Assembly: GCA_018823835.1 (NCBI GenBank)
Contig: JAHJHT010000010.1
Span: 132,245 to 196,244 of the forward strand
From: Alphaproteobacteria bacterium
GTDB taxonomy: Bacteria > Pseudomonadota > Alphaproteobacteria > Rhizobiales > Rhizobiaceae
DNA: 64,000 bases
Reading direction: 5' to 3'
The translations under genes were made by a program, and so were the position numbers. Under the pieces are notes generated by a model. That model was not told the origin of the DNA and searched no databases. It saw nothing but the letters and a program-made list of their open reading frames with translations. Below are positions 15,299-24,376 of this stretch, one piece after another; within the stretch, counting starts at the first letter, position 1, and every line of letters starts with the position of its first letter.

Positions 15299-17083
15299 TC
15301 AGGCCTTGGCAGGCCGCTTCTTTGGCTTGAATTTCTTCTTTGGCCGGTCGGCCGGAGCGCCGTCATGGGGCTGCCGCGGCGCGTGGCTCGCGGGTCCCTT
15401 GCGGTGCTTCTTTTTCTTGCCTTCCCAGGTACCCGTCGGTTCAGGGGCCCTTTCCGGGGCGGGGGGCCGCTCCGGGGCACCGGCCTCGCCTGCAGGCTGG
15501 ATCACGACACCCTTCTCGCCGGTGCCATGCGCCTTGACGGCCTTGGCAAAGCCTTCGGCGCGGTCGGAGACGATCTCGAAACGCGATTCAGTATCGAGGA
15601 TGCGGATCGAGCCGATCTCGCGCTTGGTGACATGGCCGGCCTTGCAGATCAGTGGCAACAGCCAGCGCGGCTCGGCGCGATGCTTGCGGCCGACCGAGAT
15701 CGTGAACCAGACGCCGTCGGTAAAGCGCGTATCCGGCCGCTCGCCCTTGGCCGGGTCGAACTTCGGCGCCGGCCCGTCGGACAACTCTTCGGCCGATGGC
15801 CGCGCCGCAAGCTGCTGGCGCAGGAACGCCGCCGCCACCTGTTCGGGGCTGTGGGTGGAAAGCAGTTCGCGGACGAACTCCATCTCGTCCTCGCCGGGCG
15901 CCTCGGTCAGTACCGGGTCGGCAAGGATACGCTCGCGGTTGCGGGCGTCTATCTCGGTCGGGCCGGGTGCCGGCTGCACCGTCGCCTCAAGTTTGGCGAG
16001 CTTGAGCAGGCGGGTGGCGCTTCCGCGTCGATGGTAGGGTACGATCAGCGCGCAGACGCCCTTGCGCCCGGCGCGACCGGTCCGGCCGCTGCGGTGCAGC
16101 AGCGTCTCGGGATTGGTCGGCAGGTCGGCATGGATGACGAGGTCGAGATTGGGCAGATCGATGCCGCGTGCGGCAACGTCGGTCGCCACGCAGACGCGCG
16201 CGCGGCCGTCGCGCATTGCCTGCAGGGCATTGGTGCGTTCCGCCTGGCTTAGCTCGCCCGACAGCGACACGACCGAAAAACCGCGATTGGCGAGCCGGCT
16301 GGTCAGGCGCCTGACCGCTTCGCGCGTGGCGCAGAACACCAGCGTGTTCTGCGCATCAAAGAACAGCAGAGAGTTGATGATGGCGTTCTCACGTTCGGAC
16401 GGCGCGACCAGGATCGTGCGGTACTCAATGTCGTCGTGCTGGTCGCCTTCGCCAGTCGCGGTGATGCGCAGCGCGTCGCGCTGGAAGCGCTTTGCCAGTT
16501 GCGCGATGGCTTTCGGCACCGTCGCCGAGAAAAGCAGCGTGCGGCGGTCGGCCGGTGCGGCAGCCAGGATGAACTCGAGATCCTCGCGGAAGCCGAGGTC
16601 AAGCATCTCGTCGGCCTCGTCAAGCACCACGGCGCGCAGGGCCGAAATGTCGAGCGAACCGCGCGTGATGTGGTCGCGCAGGCGGCCGGGCGTTCCGACC
16701 ACGATATTCGCGCCCTGTTCCAGCGCGCGCCGTTCCTGGCGCATGTCCATGCCACCGACGCAGGACGCGATGCGCGCCCCCGTATCGCGGTAAAGCCATT
16801 CGAATTCGCGCCGTACCTGCACCGCCAGTTCGCGTGTCGGGGCAATGACCAGCGCGCTTGGCGCGCCCGCGCCCTCGAACCGCTCCGCGCCGTCGAGCAG
16901 CGTCGGTGCGATGGCGATGCCGAAGGCTACCGTCTTGCCGGAGCCGGTCTGGGCCGAGACCAGAAGGTCGGCGCCGTTGGCTTCAGGCGCCAGTACGGCG
17001 GTCTGGACGGCGGTGAGCGTGTCGTAACCACGCGCTGCGAGCGCCCCGGCCAATGCCGGAGCCATGTCTGGGAGATTCGTCAA
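15299..17083 (-). CDS. DEAD-box ATP-dependent RNA helicase with DbpA-type RNA-binding domain
   Basis: About 594 residues from TTG 17083. All helicase motifs are present: AQTGSGKT (I), PTRELA (Ia), TPGRLRD (Ib), VLDEADEML (II), LFSATV (III), and HRSGRTGRAGR (VI). After about residue 440 comes a DbpA/CsdA-like RNA-binding domain (WFTISVGRKHRAEPRWLLPLICKAGHVTKREIG), then a Pro-rich linker and a Lys/Arg-rich tail (KKKKHRKG, KKKFKPKKR) of the kind that gives unspecific RNA affinity. The start is unsure: AGGAAAG stands 8-9 nt before TTG 17083; ATG 17149 gives 616 residues but lacks a clear ribosome-binding site. Likely role in ribosome assembly or cold adaptation. Confidence 0.9.
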   Translation of the reverse strand: MTNLPDMAPALAGALAARGYDTLTAVQTAVLAPEANGADLLVSAQTGSGKTVAFGIAIAPTLLDGAERFEGAGAPSALVIAPTRELAVQVRREFEWLYRDTGARIASCVGGMDMRQERRALEQGANIVVGTPGRLRDHITRGSLDISALRAVVLDEADEMLDLGFREDLEFILAAAPADRRTLLFSATVPKAIAQLAKRFQRDALRITATGEGDQHDDIEYRTILVAPSERENAIINSLLFFDAQNTLVFCATREAVRRLTSRLANRGFSVVSLSGELSQAERTNALQAMRDGRARVCVATDVAARGIDLPNLDLVIHADLPTNPETLLHRSGRTGRAGRKGVCALIVPYHRRGSATRLLKLAKLEATVQPAPGPTEIDARNRERILADPVLTEAPGEDEMEFVRELLSTHSPEQVAAAFLRQQLAARPSAEELSDGPAPKFDPAKGERPDTRFTDGVWFTISVGRKHRAEPRWLLPLICKAGHVTKREIGSIRILDTESRFEIVSDRAEGFAKAVKAHGTGEKGVVIQPAGEAGAPERPPAPERAPEPTGTWEGKKKKHRKGPASHAPRQPHDGAPADRPKKKFKPKKRPAKA

Positions 17084-17202
17084 AAGAAGTCTTTCCTGAA
17101 GGTGCGGGGCGGCCATCAAAGGGCTATGCGCCGGCAATTGCTGCTTCACCTACTGGCTGGCGGCACTAACGTCAATGCGTGGAAGCGCCGCATCGGCCCG
17201 GA

Positions 17203-18117
17203 TCAGGGCCACTTGACCGCGGGCGGCATGCTCGACAGGATCGAGTTCACATTGCCACCGGTCTTCAGCCCGAAGATCGTGCCGCGGTCGTAGAGAAGGT
17301 TGAATTCGACGTACCGGCCGCGCCGGATCAGCTGTTCCTCGCGGTCGGCTTCCGTCCAGGCGTCGTTGAAATTTCGCCGCACGAGGCGCGGATAGATGCC
17401 CAGGAAGGCGCGGCCGACATCCTGCACGAAGGCGAAGTCGGCATTCCAGCCACCCTTTTCCTCGCCCGAATGCAGCCAGTCGAAGAAAATGCCCCCGGTG
17501 CCGCGCGGCTCGTTGCGGTGCGGCAGGAAGAAATACTCGTCGCACCATGCCTTCAGCCGCGCGTAGTCGGCGATCGAAGCATGGTCGTCGCAGGCCTTCT
17601 GCATCGAGGCATGAAAGGCGACCGTGTCGGGATCCTCCTGGGTGCGCCGGCGATCGAGCACCGGCGTCAGGTCAGCGCCGCCGCCGAACCATTGCCGCGA
17701 GGTGACAACCATCCGCGTGTTCATGTGGACGGCGGGAACGTTGGGATTGCATGGATGGGCGATCAGCGAGATGCCCGAGGCCCAGAAGCGCGGATCCTCC
17801 TCGGCGCCCGGAATCTGCTTGCGGAACTCGGGCGAGAACTCGCCGTGCACCGTCGAGGTATGCACCCCGACCTTCTCGAAGACGCGGCCGCCCATCATCG
17901 ACATCGTGCCGCCACCGCCCTTGCCGTCGTCGCGCTGCCACGGCGTCCTGTCGAAACGCCCCGGCTCCCCCAAGGCGCCCGGGCCAGTCAGTTCATCCTC
18001 GCAGTTCTCGAACGCAGCGCAGATCATGTCGCGCAGCTCCTCGAACCAGGCCCGCGCCTCGATCTTCCTGTCTTCGATATCGGCTGGCAGGCCAGTTGGG
18101 ATTTCGGGGCGTTCCAT
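17203..18117 (-). CDS. hemF: Aerobic coproporphyrinogen-III oxidase HemF
   Basis: 304 residues, normal length. HemF performs the O2-dependent decarboxylation of coproporphyrinogen III to protoporphyrinogen IX in haem synthesis. Diagnostic regions: [51 protein letters not shown] and [26 protein letters not shown], ending with [35 protein letters not shown] lies 6-10 nt before ATG 18117. It ends 119 bp before the helicase start and may have its own promoter in the 104 bp before the divergent small gene. Confidence 0.96.
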   Translation of the reverse strand: MERPEIPTGLPADIEDRKIEARAWFEELRDMICAAFENCEDELTGPGALGEPGRFDRTPWQRDDGKGGGGTMSMMGGRVFEKVGVHTSTVHGEFSPEFRKQIPGAEEDPRFWASGISLIAHPCNPNVPAVHMNTRMVVTSRQWFGGGADLTPVLDRRRTQEDPDTVAFHASMQKACDDHASIADYARLKAWCDEYFFLPHRNEPRGTGGIFFDWLHSGEEKGGWNADFAFVQDVGRAFLGIYPRLVRRNFNDAWTEADREEQLIRRGRYVEFNLLYDRGTIFGLKTGGNVNSILSSMPPAVKWP

Positions 18118-18221
18118 GGACTGTCTCCGTCGGTATGCCCCGCGCGAAAGGGCTCGTCTTTTGACTCGTAATTTTCTGCGCGATCCCTAATCTGTTGAAC
18201 GGATGGGTCAAGGAGTTCGTT

Positions 18222-18479
18222 ATGCGCACGCCGGCCAGACCACCACTCGACGGGCTGAAAAAGCGGCTCGACCGCTCGCGCGCCGAACGGGAGCGCATGC
18301 CCCGGGACGGGTTCCTGCGCGAAACCTTCGTGCTGCCGCGCCCCGATGCGCGCGACAAGGCGCGCGAATGGTTCGACCGCTGGCCCAAGCAGGCCTACTG
18401 GACCGAGATCGAGAGCTGGTTCGAGCGCCCGGGCGGCGTCATCGAGTTCACCATCCGCCGACTGCCGGCCGCCGACTGA
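18222..18479 (+). CDS. Conserved small protein of unknown function
   Basis: 85 residues, basic N-terminus (MRTPARPPLDGLKKRLDRSRAERERMPRD) and a Trp/Phe-rich C-terminal half (KAREWFDRWPKQAYWTEIESWFERPGG). AAGGAG is 6 nt before ATG 18222, so this start is preferred to 18195. No membrane segment, no Cys and no motif I can name. It stands alone between divergent hemF and the convergent DUF2239 gene. Confidence 0.65.
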   Translation: MRTPARPPLDGLKKRLDRSRAERERMPRDGFLRETFVLPRPDARDKAREWFDRWPKQAYWTEIESWFERPGGVIEFTIRRLPAAD

Positions 18480-18505
18480 GCAGCCAAACGATTCGGCCTG
18501 CCGAG

Positions 18506-19093
18506 TCAGGCCGGACTGGCGCGCCACGCAAGTTTCGCGACATGCTTCCGGATGTCGGCCGGCCAGCCGCCGCTGTGCTCTCCGAACGCTTCGCGGTCAT
18601 CAGCAAAGAGCGCGCGGCTCGCTTCCTCAAAGCCTGGCAGGTCGCCCGCCATTGCCGACATGAAGCGGTAGGCGGCCTCCCGGTCCGCCCGGGCGCGGCC
18701 CCTGCCCTCTTCCGAGCGCATCGCCGCCTCCGTCAGGCGCCTGAGCGCATTCGACGCGCCGCCGGGCTGCGCCGACAGCCAGGCCCAGTGCCGCGGCAGC
18801 AAGGTCACCTCGCGGGCGACCACGCCGAGCTTCGGCCGCCCACGCCCCGGCGACTTCGCCTCATCGCTTTGCGGAGCATTTCGCGCCTCAAGCCGGGCCA
18901 TGACCTCCGCATCGGAGCCACGAAGATCAAGGTCGATAACGCCGCCAGTCTCGTCATCGAAGACCAGCAGCGGCTTCTCCGGGTCAGACGCGACAGCCTG
19001 CCTCGCCGCGACGGCCACCTCGGCAAGCGGTCCCGCCGCAATGGCTCTCGTGCCCTGGAAGGCGATACTGGGCGTTGACGGCGATACGGACAT
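18506..19093 (-). CDS. DUF2239 family protein
   Basis: 195 residues. Matches the DUF2239 pattern: an N-terminal domain (AFQGTRAIAAGPLAEVAVAARQA, LLVFDDETGGVIDLDLRG), a middle part with GRPKLGVVAREVTLLPRHWAWLSAQPGGASNALRRLTEAA resembling a ribbon-helix-helix-like element, then FMSAMAGDLPGFEEASRALFADD. The family is of unknown function; the second half is compatible with DNA binding. GAGGA lies 8 nt before ATG 19093. Its promoter at 19121-19160 shares an almost identical double operator with the methyltransferase-like gene at 1306-2331. A GIY-YIG gene is transcribed divergently from 19211. Confidence 0.82.
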   Translation of the reverse strand: MSVSPSTPSIAFQGTRAIAAGPLAEVAVAARQAVASDPEKPLLVFDDETGGVIDLDLRGSDAEVMARLEARNAPQSDEAKSPGRGRPKLGVVAREVTLLPRHWAWLSAQPGGASNALRRLTEAAMRSEEGRGRARADREAAYRFMSAMAGDLPGFEEASRALFADDREAFGEHSGGWPADIRKHVAKLAWRASPA

Positions 19094-19120
19094 GAACTGG
19101 TTCCTCAATGAGGCCCCTTC

Positions 19121-19160
19121 TACCCGGATAAAAATCGTTGCGTCAATATTACCCGGGTGA
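19121..19160 (-). promoter_or_regulatory. Second copy of the paired CCGG-centred operator, before the DUF2239 gene
   Basis: TCTACCCGGATAA (element 19121-19131) and GTCAATATTACCCGGGT (19142-19158) repeat the order and nearly the spacing seen at 2405-2442 (element starts 29 versus 28 bp apart). On the minus strand TTGACG is followed after 18 bp by TAGAAG. The upstream operator precedes the -35 and the other overlaps the -10. The divergent GIY-YIG gene may share the control. Confidence 0.65.
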
Positions 19161-19210
19161 TATTCCCCGCCACTAATTGACGCGGCAGGTCGCCGCCAGC
19201 GGGAAACGCC

Positions 19211-19546
19211 ATGAAGAACGAACGCAAGAAGGCTGCCATCGCGGCCTATAAGGAACGCGAGGTGGTCGCCGGCATCTACGCCGTGCGCTGCAACCCCACA
19301 GGCGAGCGCTGGCTGGGTGCCGCGCCGAACATCGCGACAGTGCAGAACCGCGTCTGGTTCGGCCTGCAGATGGGAACCAGTCCGCACCGACGCCTGCAGA
19401 CTGCCTGGCGTGAGCATGCCGCCGACTTCGCCTTCGAGGAGATCGAACGCATTCCCGAGGAGGAGGACGCCTACTTCCGCGACCGCAAGCTGAGCGACCG
19501 CCTTGCCCACTGGTGCGAGGCCTTGGGTGCCCGGCCGCTGGGCTGA
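19211..19546 (+). CDS. GIY-YIG nuclease family protein
   Basis: 111 residues. The N-terminal A-G-I-Y-A-V-R-C and, ten residues after IY, W-L-G-A-A-P-N correspond to the GIY and YIG elements, with Trp-Leu in place of Tyr-Ile. R46/R48-like basic residues (VQNRVWFGL) and the end in EEEDAYFRDRKLSDRLAHWCEAL fit the small stand-alone bacterial GIY-YIG group. Whether the degenerate motif still cuts DNA is open. It is divergent from the DUF2239 gene across a 117-bp region that holds the CCGG-type operators. Confidence 0.72.
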   Translation: MKNERKKAAIAAYKEREVVAGIYAVRCNPTGERWLGAAPNIATVQNRVWFGLQMGTSPHRRLQTAWREHAADFAFEEIERIPEEEDAYFRDRKLSDRLAHWCEALGARPLG

Positions 19547-19659
19547 GGCTGCCTCTCGACGCGAAGCTGCCCCCGCAACAAGACCACTCTGGCTCAAGCC
19601 CTGCCCGTTGCGGGCGCGAGGGACTTTGGGCATGGTTCGGCCGAATTCAGGACGGACTC

Positions 19660-20718
19660 ATGCAAAAATCAGTTGAAGAACTTCCCGGCGACACCGAAGG
19701 CGTCGTCTACCGGATTCCCGTGTACCGGTTCGCCGGATCGTCGGCCGATGCGCCCTCGGCCTATATCCAGGCAGCGCTCCATGCCGGCGAGCTGCCGGGC
19801 GTGGTGGCTATCCATGCGCTGATGCCCAAACTGCGGCAGGCCGAGGCCGAGGGCCGCATTCTGGGCGACATCACGGTCGTGCCGGCTGCCAACCCGGTCG
19901 GGCGCGCGCAATATCTGTTCGGCGATCTCGAGGGCCGCTTCCATCTCGGCACCCGCACGAACTTCAACCGCGACTTCCCGCTGCTCGACCGGCCGGAAAA
20001 GAGCGCGCTGCCGCCGGCGACGCCCGCCGCAACCGTTGACGTGCGCCTAAAGCGCCTGCTGGTGGAATTGTCGGTCGGCCATGATATCGTGCTCGACCTG
20101 CACTGCGACGACGAAGGCGTGCCCTACTTCTATGTCCCGGCCGAGCTGTGGCCGGCCATGCAGGATTGCGCGGTAGCGATGGGCGTCGAAGCCGTTGTGC
20201 TGTGGAAAGGTTCCTCTGGTGCTGCCTTCGAGGAAGCCGCGATCCATCCCTGGCTGCAACTGCCGCCTGAAGAGGCCGATCTCGAGCGCCGCGTCATCAC
20301 TACCGTCGAGTTTCGCGGCCAGCGCGATGTCGACAGTGCGTATGCCGAGTCGGATGCGCAGGGCATCTATCGGCTTCTCGCCACGCGGGGCGTTATTGCC
20401 GACAAGGAGGCCGCGGCGCCGAAGAACTTCGATGGCGTGGTCGCGCCCATCGAGAATGTCGAGATGATCTCGATGCCGCGCGCCGGCGCGATCCTGTTCC
20501 ATGTCGAGCCCGGACAGCGCATTGCGAATGGCGCGCCGCTCGCGACCATCGTGCATTCACCGGGCGAACCGGATGGCGCGATCGAGATTCAGGCGCCGCA
20601 GGCCGGCTACATCCTCACCCGTTCCATGCACCGTTCCGGCCGCGCCGGTGACGACATCATCAAGCTGGTCGGAGAAGCGCGCAGCACCAAGCCTAAGGAC
20701 GGCGCGCTAGAAGACTAG
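19660..20718 (+). CDS. Succinylglutamate desuccinylase/aspartoacylase family zinc hydrolase
   Basis: 352 residues. M14-type zinc amidohydrolase: zinc ligands are expected in QAALHAGELPG (HxxE) and DLHCDDEG (His), with the substrate-binding TRTNFNRDFP (NxNRxFP) between them. The C-terminal domain (AGAILFHVEPGQRIANGAPLATIVHSPGEPDG) is the beta-barrel found in the AstE/AspA family. It should remove an acyl group from an N-acyl amino acid or related amide; the specific substrate is unclear. AGGACGG precedes ATG 19660. A strong terminator lies 14 bp behind the stop. Confidence 0.87.
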   Translation: MQKSVEELPGDTEGVVYRIPVYRFAGSSADAPSAYIQAALHAGELPGVVAIHALMPKLRQAEAEGRILGDITVVPAANPVGRAQYLFGDLEGRFHLGTRTNFNRDFPLLDRPEKSALPPATPAATVDVRLKRLLVELSVGHDIVLDLHCDDEGVPYFYVPAELWPAMQDCAVAMGVEAVVLWKGSSGAAFEEAAIHPWLQLPPEEADLERRVITTVEFRGQRDVDSAYAESDAQGIYRLLATRGVIADKEAAAPKNFDGVVAPIENVEMISMPRAGAILFHVEPGQRIANGAPLATIVHSPGEPDGAIEIQAPQAGYILTRSMHRSGRAGDDIIKLVGEARSTKPKDGALED

Positions 20719-20731
20719 GTCCGAATACAGG

Positions 20732-20765
20732 AAAGCCCGGGGCAGTGACCCGGGCTTTCTCTTTG
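20732..20765 (+). terminator. Rho-independent terminator
   Basis: Perfect stem AAAGCCCGGG (20732-20741) / CCCGGGCTTT (20749-20758) with 7-nt loop, followed by CTCTTT. It ends the aspartoacylase-family transcript. Confidence 0.85.
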
Positions 20766-21001
20766 GTTCAGTTTCCGGCCTTCGTCAGATGACAAAGAAC
20801 AAGTTCGAGATCAGCACCACGGCAGCACCCGCCGCGAGCGTCAGGTAGGGCAGGATGCCCGCCCTGCGCACGACCAGATCGGACTGCCAGCTCCCATGAG
20901 CATGGCATTGACGCAGGACAGCATCGCACCGATCGCGACACAGGCATGGGCAAGGTCAAGCCTGTGTTTGCGTGATCAACCGAAGCTCGACCCGAATCCC
21001 G
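20766..21001. other. Intergenic stretch, possible minus-strand remnant of a small membrane protein
   Basis: On the minus strand an open frame ending at 20787 encodes LVVRRAGILPYLTLAAGAAVVLISNLFFVI, a plausible membrane helix, but no start codon is in frame. A second hydrophobic stretch (VAIGAMLSCVNAMLMG) lies upstream in another frame, as if one small two-helix protein had been frameshifted. Too weak to call a gene. Confidence 0.3.
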
Positions 21002-21036
21002 TTGCGCGGATCGTCAATCGCCGCTATGGGAAATTC
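21002..21036 (+). promoter_or_regulatory. Promoter of trpL-trpE(G); leaderless start
   Basis: TTGCGC (21002-21007), 17 bp, TATGGG (21025-21030), then six bases to the A of the trpL ATG at 21037. The predicted transcription start is therefore the start codon itself, as described for trpL of Sinorhizobium meliloti. Confidence 0.7.
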
Positions 21037-21081
21037 ATGACCGCGCACGTGAACGTATCGACTTGGTGGTGGGCCTGCTGA
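21037..21081 (+). CDS. trpL: trp leader peptide TrpL
   Basis: 14-codon ORF encoding [14 protein letters not shown] with three consecutive Trp codons, 115 bp before trpE(G). Stalling of the ribosome at the Trp codons when charged tRNA-Trp is low allows the antiterminator and so transcription of trpE(G). In S. meliloti the released leader RNA (rnTrpL) and the peptide also act in trans; whether that holds here is inference. The ATG is predicted to be the first base of the transcript, which explains the lack of a ribosome-binding site. Confidence 0.92.
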   Translation: MTAHVNVSTWWWAC

Positions 21082-21083
21082 CA

Positions 21084-21153
21084 GCGGCCTGAAAGCGCGT
21101 GCGCGTGTAATTTTGGTGGCCGCAACGGAATATCCGGGCGGCCATTTGTGTTT
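21084..21153 (+). promoter_or_regulatory. trp attenuator (antiterminator and terminator hairpins)
   Basis: TGGCCGC (21117-21123) pairs with GCGGCCA (21138-21144) and is followed by TTTGTGTTT, a rho-independent terminator. The 5' arm GGCCGC can instead pair with GCGGCC at 21084-21089, right after the leader stop codon, forming the antiterminator. Confidence 0.88.
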
Positions 21154-21196
21154 CAGGTGCTTGCCCGGCCCCGCGCGGGAACGGTTGGAGACGGGA

Positions 21197-23386
21197 ATGA
21201 CGATCGAGCAGCTTGAAGACGGTGGGGAGCGTTTTGTCACGGCCGGTGGCGTGGCGATCACCCGCCAGCGCCATGAAACACCCTATGCCGGCGCCATCGA
21301 GGCCTATATCGACGGGCTGAACGGCCGCCGCGGCGCGGTTTTCTCCTCCAACTATGAATATCCCGGGCGCTACACGCGCTGGGACACGGCGATCATCGAT
21401 CCGCCGCTGGTCATCTCCGCGCGCGGCCGCGCCATGCGCATCGAGGCGCTCAACGAGCGCGGCGAGGTTCTCCTGCCGCTCGTCCTCGACACTGTTTCGA
21501 ACCTGGACGACGTCACGGTTGCGGAGTCGTCTGCAACGCTCGTTCGTCTGGACATTGCGGCGCCGGGCCGCGTATTCACGGAAGAGGAACGCAGCCGCGT
21601 TCCGTCAGTGTTCACTGTGCTGCGTGCCGTGGTCGGCCTGTTCCGGACGGAGCAGGATTCCAATCTCGGCCTCTACGGCGCCTTCGGCTATGACCTGGCC
21701 TTCCAGTTCGACCCGGTCGACTTCTCGCTGCAGCGCGCCGACAGCCAGCGCGACCTCGTGCTCTATCTGCCGGACGAGATCCTCGTCGTCGATCATCACC
21801 AGGCGCTGGCCTGGCACGACCGCTACGATTATGCCGGCGAAGGCTTCACGACCGAGGGGCTGCCCCGGGGCGGCAAGGAAGAACCTTTCAAGCCATCGAG
21901 CAGCATCCCGCCGCGCGGCGACCATGCACCCGGCGAATATGCAAAGCTCGTGGAGAAGGCCAAGGAGAGTTTCCGGCGCGGCGACCTCTTCGAGGTGGTG
22001 CCGGGCCAGATGTTCTACGAGCGCTGCGAAACGCCGCCCTCCGAGATCTCGCGCCGCTTGAAGCAGATCAACCCGTCACCCTACTCTTTCTTCATCAATC
22101 TCGGCGAAGGCGAGTACCTCATCGGCGCCTCGCCGGAGATGTTCGTCCGCGTCAACGGCCGGCGCGTCGAGACATGCCCGATCTCGGGCACCATCAAGCG
22201 CGGCGACGACGCCATATCGGACAGCGAGCAGATCCTCAAGCTGCTCAACTCGAAGAAGGACGAGTCCGAGCTGACCATGTGTTCGGACGTCGATCGCAAC
22301 GACAAGAGCCGTGTCTGCGAGCCGGGATCCGTGCGCGTCATCGGCCGGCGCCAGATCGAAATGTATTCGCGCCTGATCCACACCGTTGACCATATCGAGG
22401 GCCGGCTGCGCGAAGGCATGGACGCCTTCGATGCCTTCCTCAGCCATGCCTGGGCGGTGACCGTTACGGGCGCGCCGAAACTCTGGGCGATGCGCTTCAT
22501 CGAAAAGAACGAGAAGAGCCCCCGCGCCTGGTACGGCGGGGCGATCGGCATGGTACATTTCAACGGCGACCTCAACACCGGCTTGACCTTGCGCACCATC
22601 CGCATCAAGGACGGCATCGCTGAAGTCCGCGCCGGCGCAACGCTGCTGTTCGACAGCGCGCCCGAGGAAGAAGAAGCCGAGACCGAACTGAAGGCATCAG
22701 CCATGCTCTCCGCCATTCGTGACGCCAAGGCCGGCAATGCCGCCACCGCCGAACGCCAGACCTCCCGTGTGGGCGATGGCGTCAACATCCTCCTCGTCGA
22801 TCACGAGGACAGCTTCGTGCACACGCTGGCGAATTACTTCCGCCAGACCGGCGCTACCGTTTCAACGGTCCGCTCGCCGGTCGCCGACGAGGTGTTCGAC
22901 CGACTCAAGCCCGACCTGGTCGTGCTGTCGCCCGGCCCCGGCACGCCAAAGGACTTCGACTGCGCGACGACCATCCGCAAGGCGCGCGACCGGCACTTGC
23001 CGATATTCGGCGTCTGTCTCGGCCTCCAGGCGCTCGCCGAGGCCTATGGTGGCGAACTGCGCCAACTCCACGTTCCCATGCATGGCAAGCCCTCGCGCAT
23101 CCGCGTGTCGAAGCCGGGCATCATCTTCTCCGGTCTGCCGAAGGAAGTGACCGTCGGCCGCTACCATTCGATCTTTGCCGACCCGGTCAGGTTGCCGGCT
23201 GAATTCGAGGTTACCGCCGAGACCGAAGACGGCATCGTCATGGCCTTCGAGCACCGCAAGGAGCCCATTGCCGCGGTGCAGTTCCACCCGGAATCGATCA
23301 TGACGCTCGGCCAGGATGCCGGCATGCGCATGATCGAGAACGTCGTCGCCCACCTGCCGCGCAAGGCCAAGGTCAAGGCGGCCTGA
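21197..23386 (+). CDS. trpE: Fused anthranilate synthase TrpE(G)
   Basis: 729 residues. Converts chorismate and glutamine to anthranilate, first step of tryptophan synthesis. Residues 1 to about 515 are the TrpE chorismate-binding component ([83 protein letters not shown]); about 535 to 725 are the TrpG glutamine amidotransferase with nucleophile Cys in [16 protein letters not shown], and the His-Glu pair in QFHPESIM. The fused form is typical of Rhizobiales. GGAG lies before ATG 21197. Expression is controlled by the trpL attenuator directly upstream. Confidence 0.97.
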   Translation: MTIEQLEDGGERFVTAGGVAITRQRHETPYAGAIEAYIDGLNGRRGAVFSSNYEYPGRYTRWDTAIIDPPLVISARGRAMRIEALNERGEVLLPLVLDTVSNLDDVTVAESSATLVRLDIAAPGRVFTEEERSRVPSVFTVLRAVVGLFRTEQDSNLGLYGAFGYDLAFQFDPVDFSLQRADSQRDLVLYLPDEILVVDHHQALAWHDRYDYAGEGFTTEGLPRGGKEEPFKPSSSIPPRGDHAPGEYAKLVEKAKESFRRGDLFEVVPGQMFYERCETPPSEISRRLKQINPSPYSFFINLGEGEYLIGASPEMFVRVNGRRVETCPISGTIKRGDDAISDSEQILKLLNSKKDESELTMCSDVDRNDKSRVCEPGSVRVIGRRQIEMYSRLIHTVDHIEGRLREGMDAFDAFLSHAWAVTVTGAPKLWAMRFIEKNEKSPRAWYGGAIGMVHFNGDLNTGLTLRTIRIKDGIAEVRAGATLLFDSAPEEEEAETELKASAMLSAIRDAKAGNAATAERQTSRVGDGVNILLVDHEDSFVHTLANYFRQTGATVSTVRSPVADEVFDRLKPDLVVLSPGPGTPKDFDCATTIRKARDRHLPIFGVCLGLQALAEAYGGELRQLHVPMHGKPSRIRVSKPGIIFSGLPKEVTVGRYHSIFADPVRLPAEFEVTAETEDGIVMAFEHRKEPIAAVQFHPESIMTLGQDAGMRMIENVVAHLPRKAKVKAA

Positions 23387-23393
23387 CCGGCCG

Positions 23394-24302
23394 ATGCCAG
23401 CCAAGCGGAAGGTCGCGGCTCTCGCCTTTTGGTCGATCATCATCGCCTTCGCGGTGATGGGGCTGAAATTCGTCGCCTGGCGGATGACCGGCTCTGTCGC
23501 GCTCTATTCCGACGCGCTTGAATCGATCGTCAATGTCATCGCCGCGCTCGCCGCCTTCTGGGCTATCCGCATCAGCCACAAGCCGGCCGACCAGAACCAT
23601 CCCTTCGGCCATCACAAGGCGGAGTATTTTTCCGCCGTCCTTGAGGGAGTCCTGATCGTCCTGGCGGCAATGCTGATCCTCGCCGAAGTCTGGCGCGCCT
23701 GGCAGACGCCGGTGCCGATAGACCAGCCGTGGGAGGGACTGACGATCAACGGCCTGGCAGCGGCCGTCAATCTCTTCTGGGCGCAGCTTCTTATTCGTAC
23801 CGGAAGCGCCGGGCGCTCGCCCGCACTGGTCGCCGACGGGCGTCACATCATGACGGACGTCGTCACATCGGTCGGCGTCATTATCGGGCTTGTCGGGGCA
23901 GTGCTGACAGGCTGGACAATCCTCGACCCCGCGCTCGCCATCATCGTGGCTCTCAACATCCTCTGGCAGGGCTGGCAGGTAATCGGAAATTCGATGCAGG
24001 GTCTGATGGACCGCGCCGTGGACAAGGACGAGCACTTCCGCATCCGCGACATCATCTCGCTCAACTCGAAGGGCGCAATCGAGGTGCACGACCTCAAGAC
24101 GCGCATCGCCGGCCGCGCCACCTTCATCGAGTTCCATCTCGTGGTCGATGCGGGCATGACCGTTGCCGAGAGCCACGTCATCTGTGACCGCATCGAGGAA
24201 GCGCTCAAGGCCGAGATCCCGAGCGTGCGCATCATCATCCATGTCGAACCTGACGACGAGGCAAAGTTGCCTCTAGGGACCGGAGCCGTCCCCTTTGCCT
24301 AG
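23394..24302 (+). CDS. Cation diffusion facilitator (CDF) transporter
   Basis: 302 residues, about six membrane helices and a C-terminal cytoplasmic ferredoxin-like domain. CDF residues: TM2 region VALYSDALESIVN (D40, with Glu and Asn where other CDFs have Asp or His), the loop HPFGHHKAEYFSAVLEG, and TM5 DGRHIMTDVVTS with the HxxxD metal pair. The C-terminal domain carries HVICDRIEEALKAEIPSVRIIIHVEP. It should export a divalent metal in exchange for protons; zinc, iron or manganese cannot be separated on this evidence. It begins 7 bp after trpE(G) and may be cotranscribed with it. Confidence 0.9.
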   Translation: MPAKRKVAALAFWSIIIAFAVMGLKFVAWRMTGSVALYSDALESIVNVIAALAAFWAIRISHKPADQNHPFGHHKAEYFSAVLEGVLIVLAAMLILAEVWRAWQTPVPIDQPWEGLTINGLAAAVNLFWAQLLIRTGSAGRSPALVADGRHIMTDVVTSVGVIIGLVGAVLTGWTILDPALAIIVALNILWQGWQVIGNSMQGLMDRAVDKDEHFRIRDIISLNSKGAIEVHDLKTRIAGRATFIEFHLVVDAGMTVAESHVICDRIEEALKAEIPSVRIIIHVEPDDEAKLPLGTGAVPFA

Positions 24303-24376
24303 CGCTGCCGCGAAACCTTGCACTAGAGACGATTGCACCTGACATTTCCGGCCCGCCGGGTTTAAGAACACTCCAG

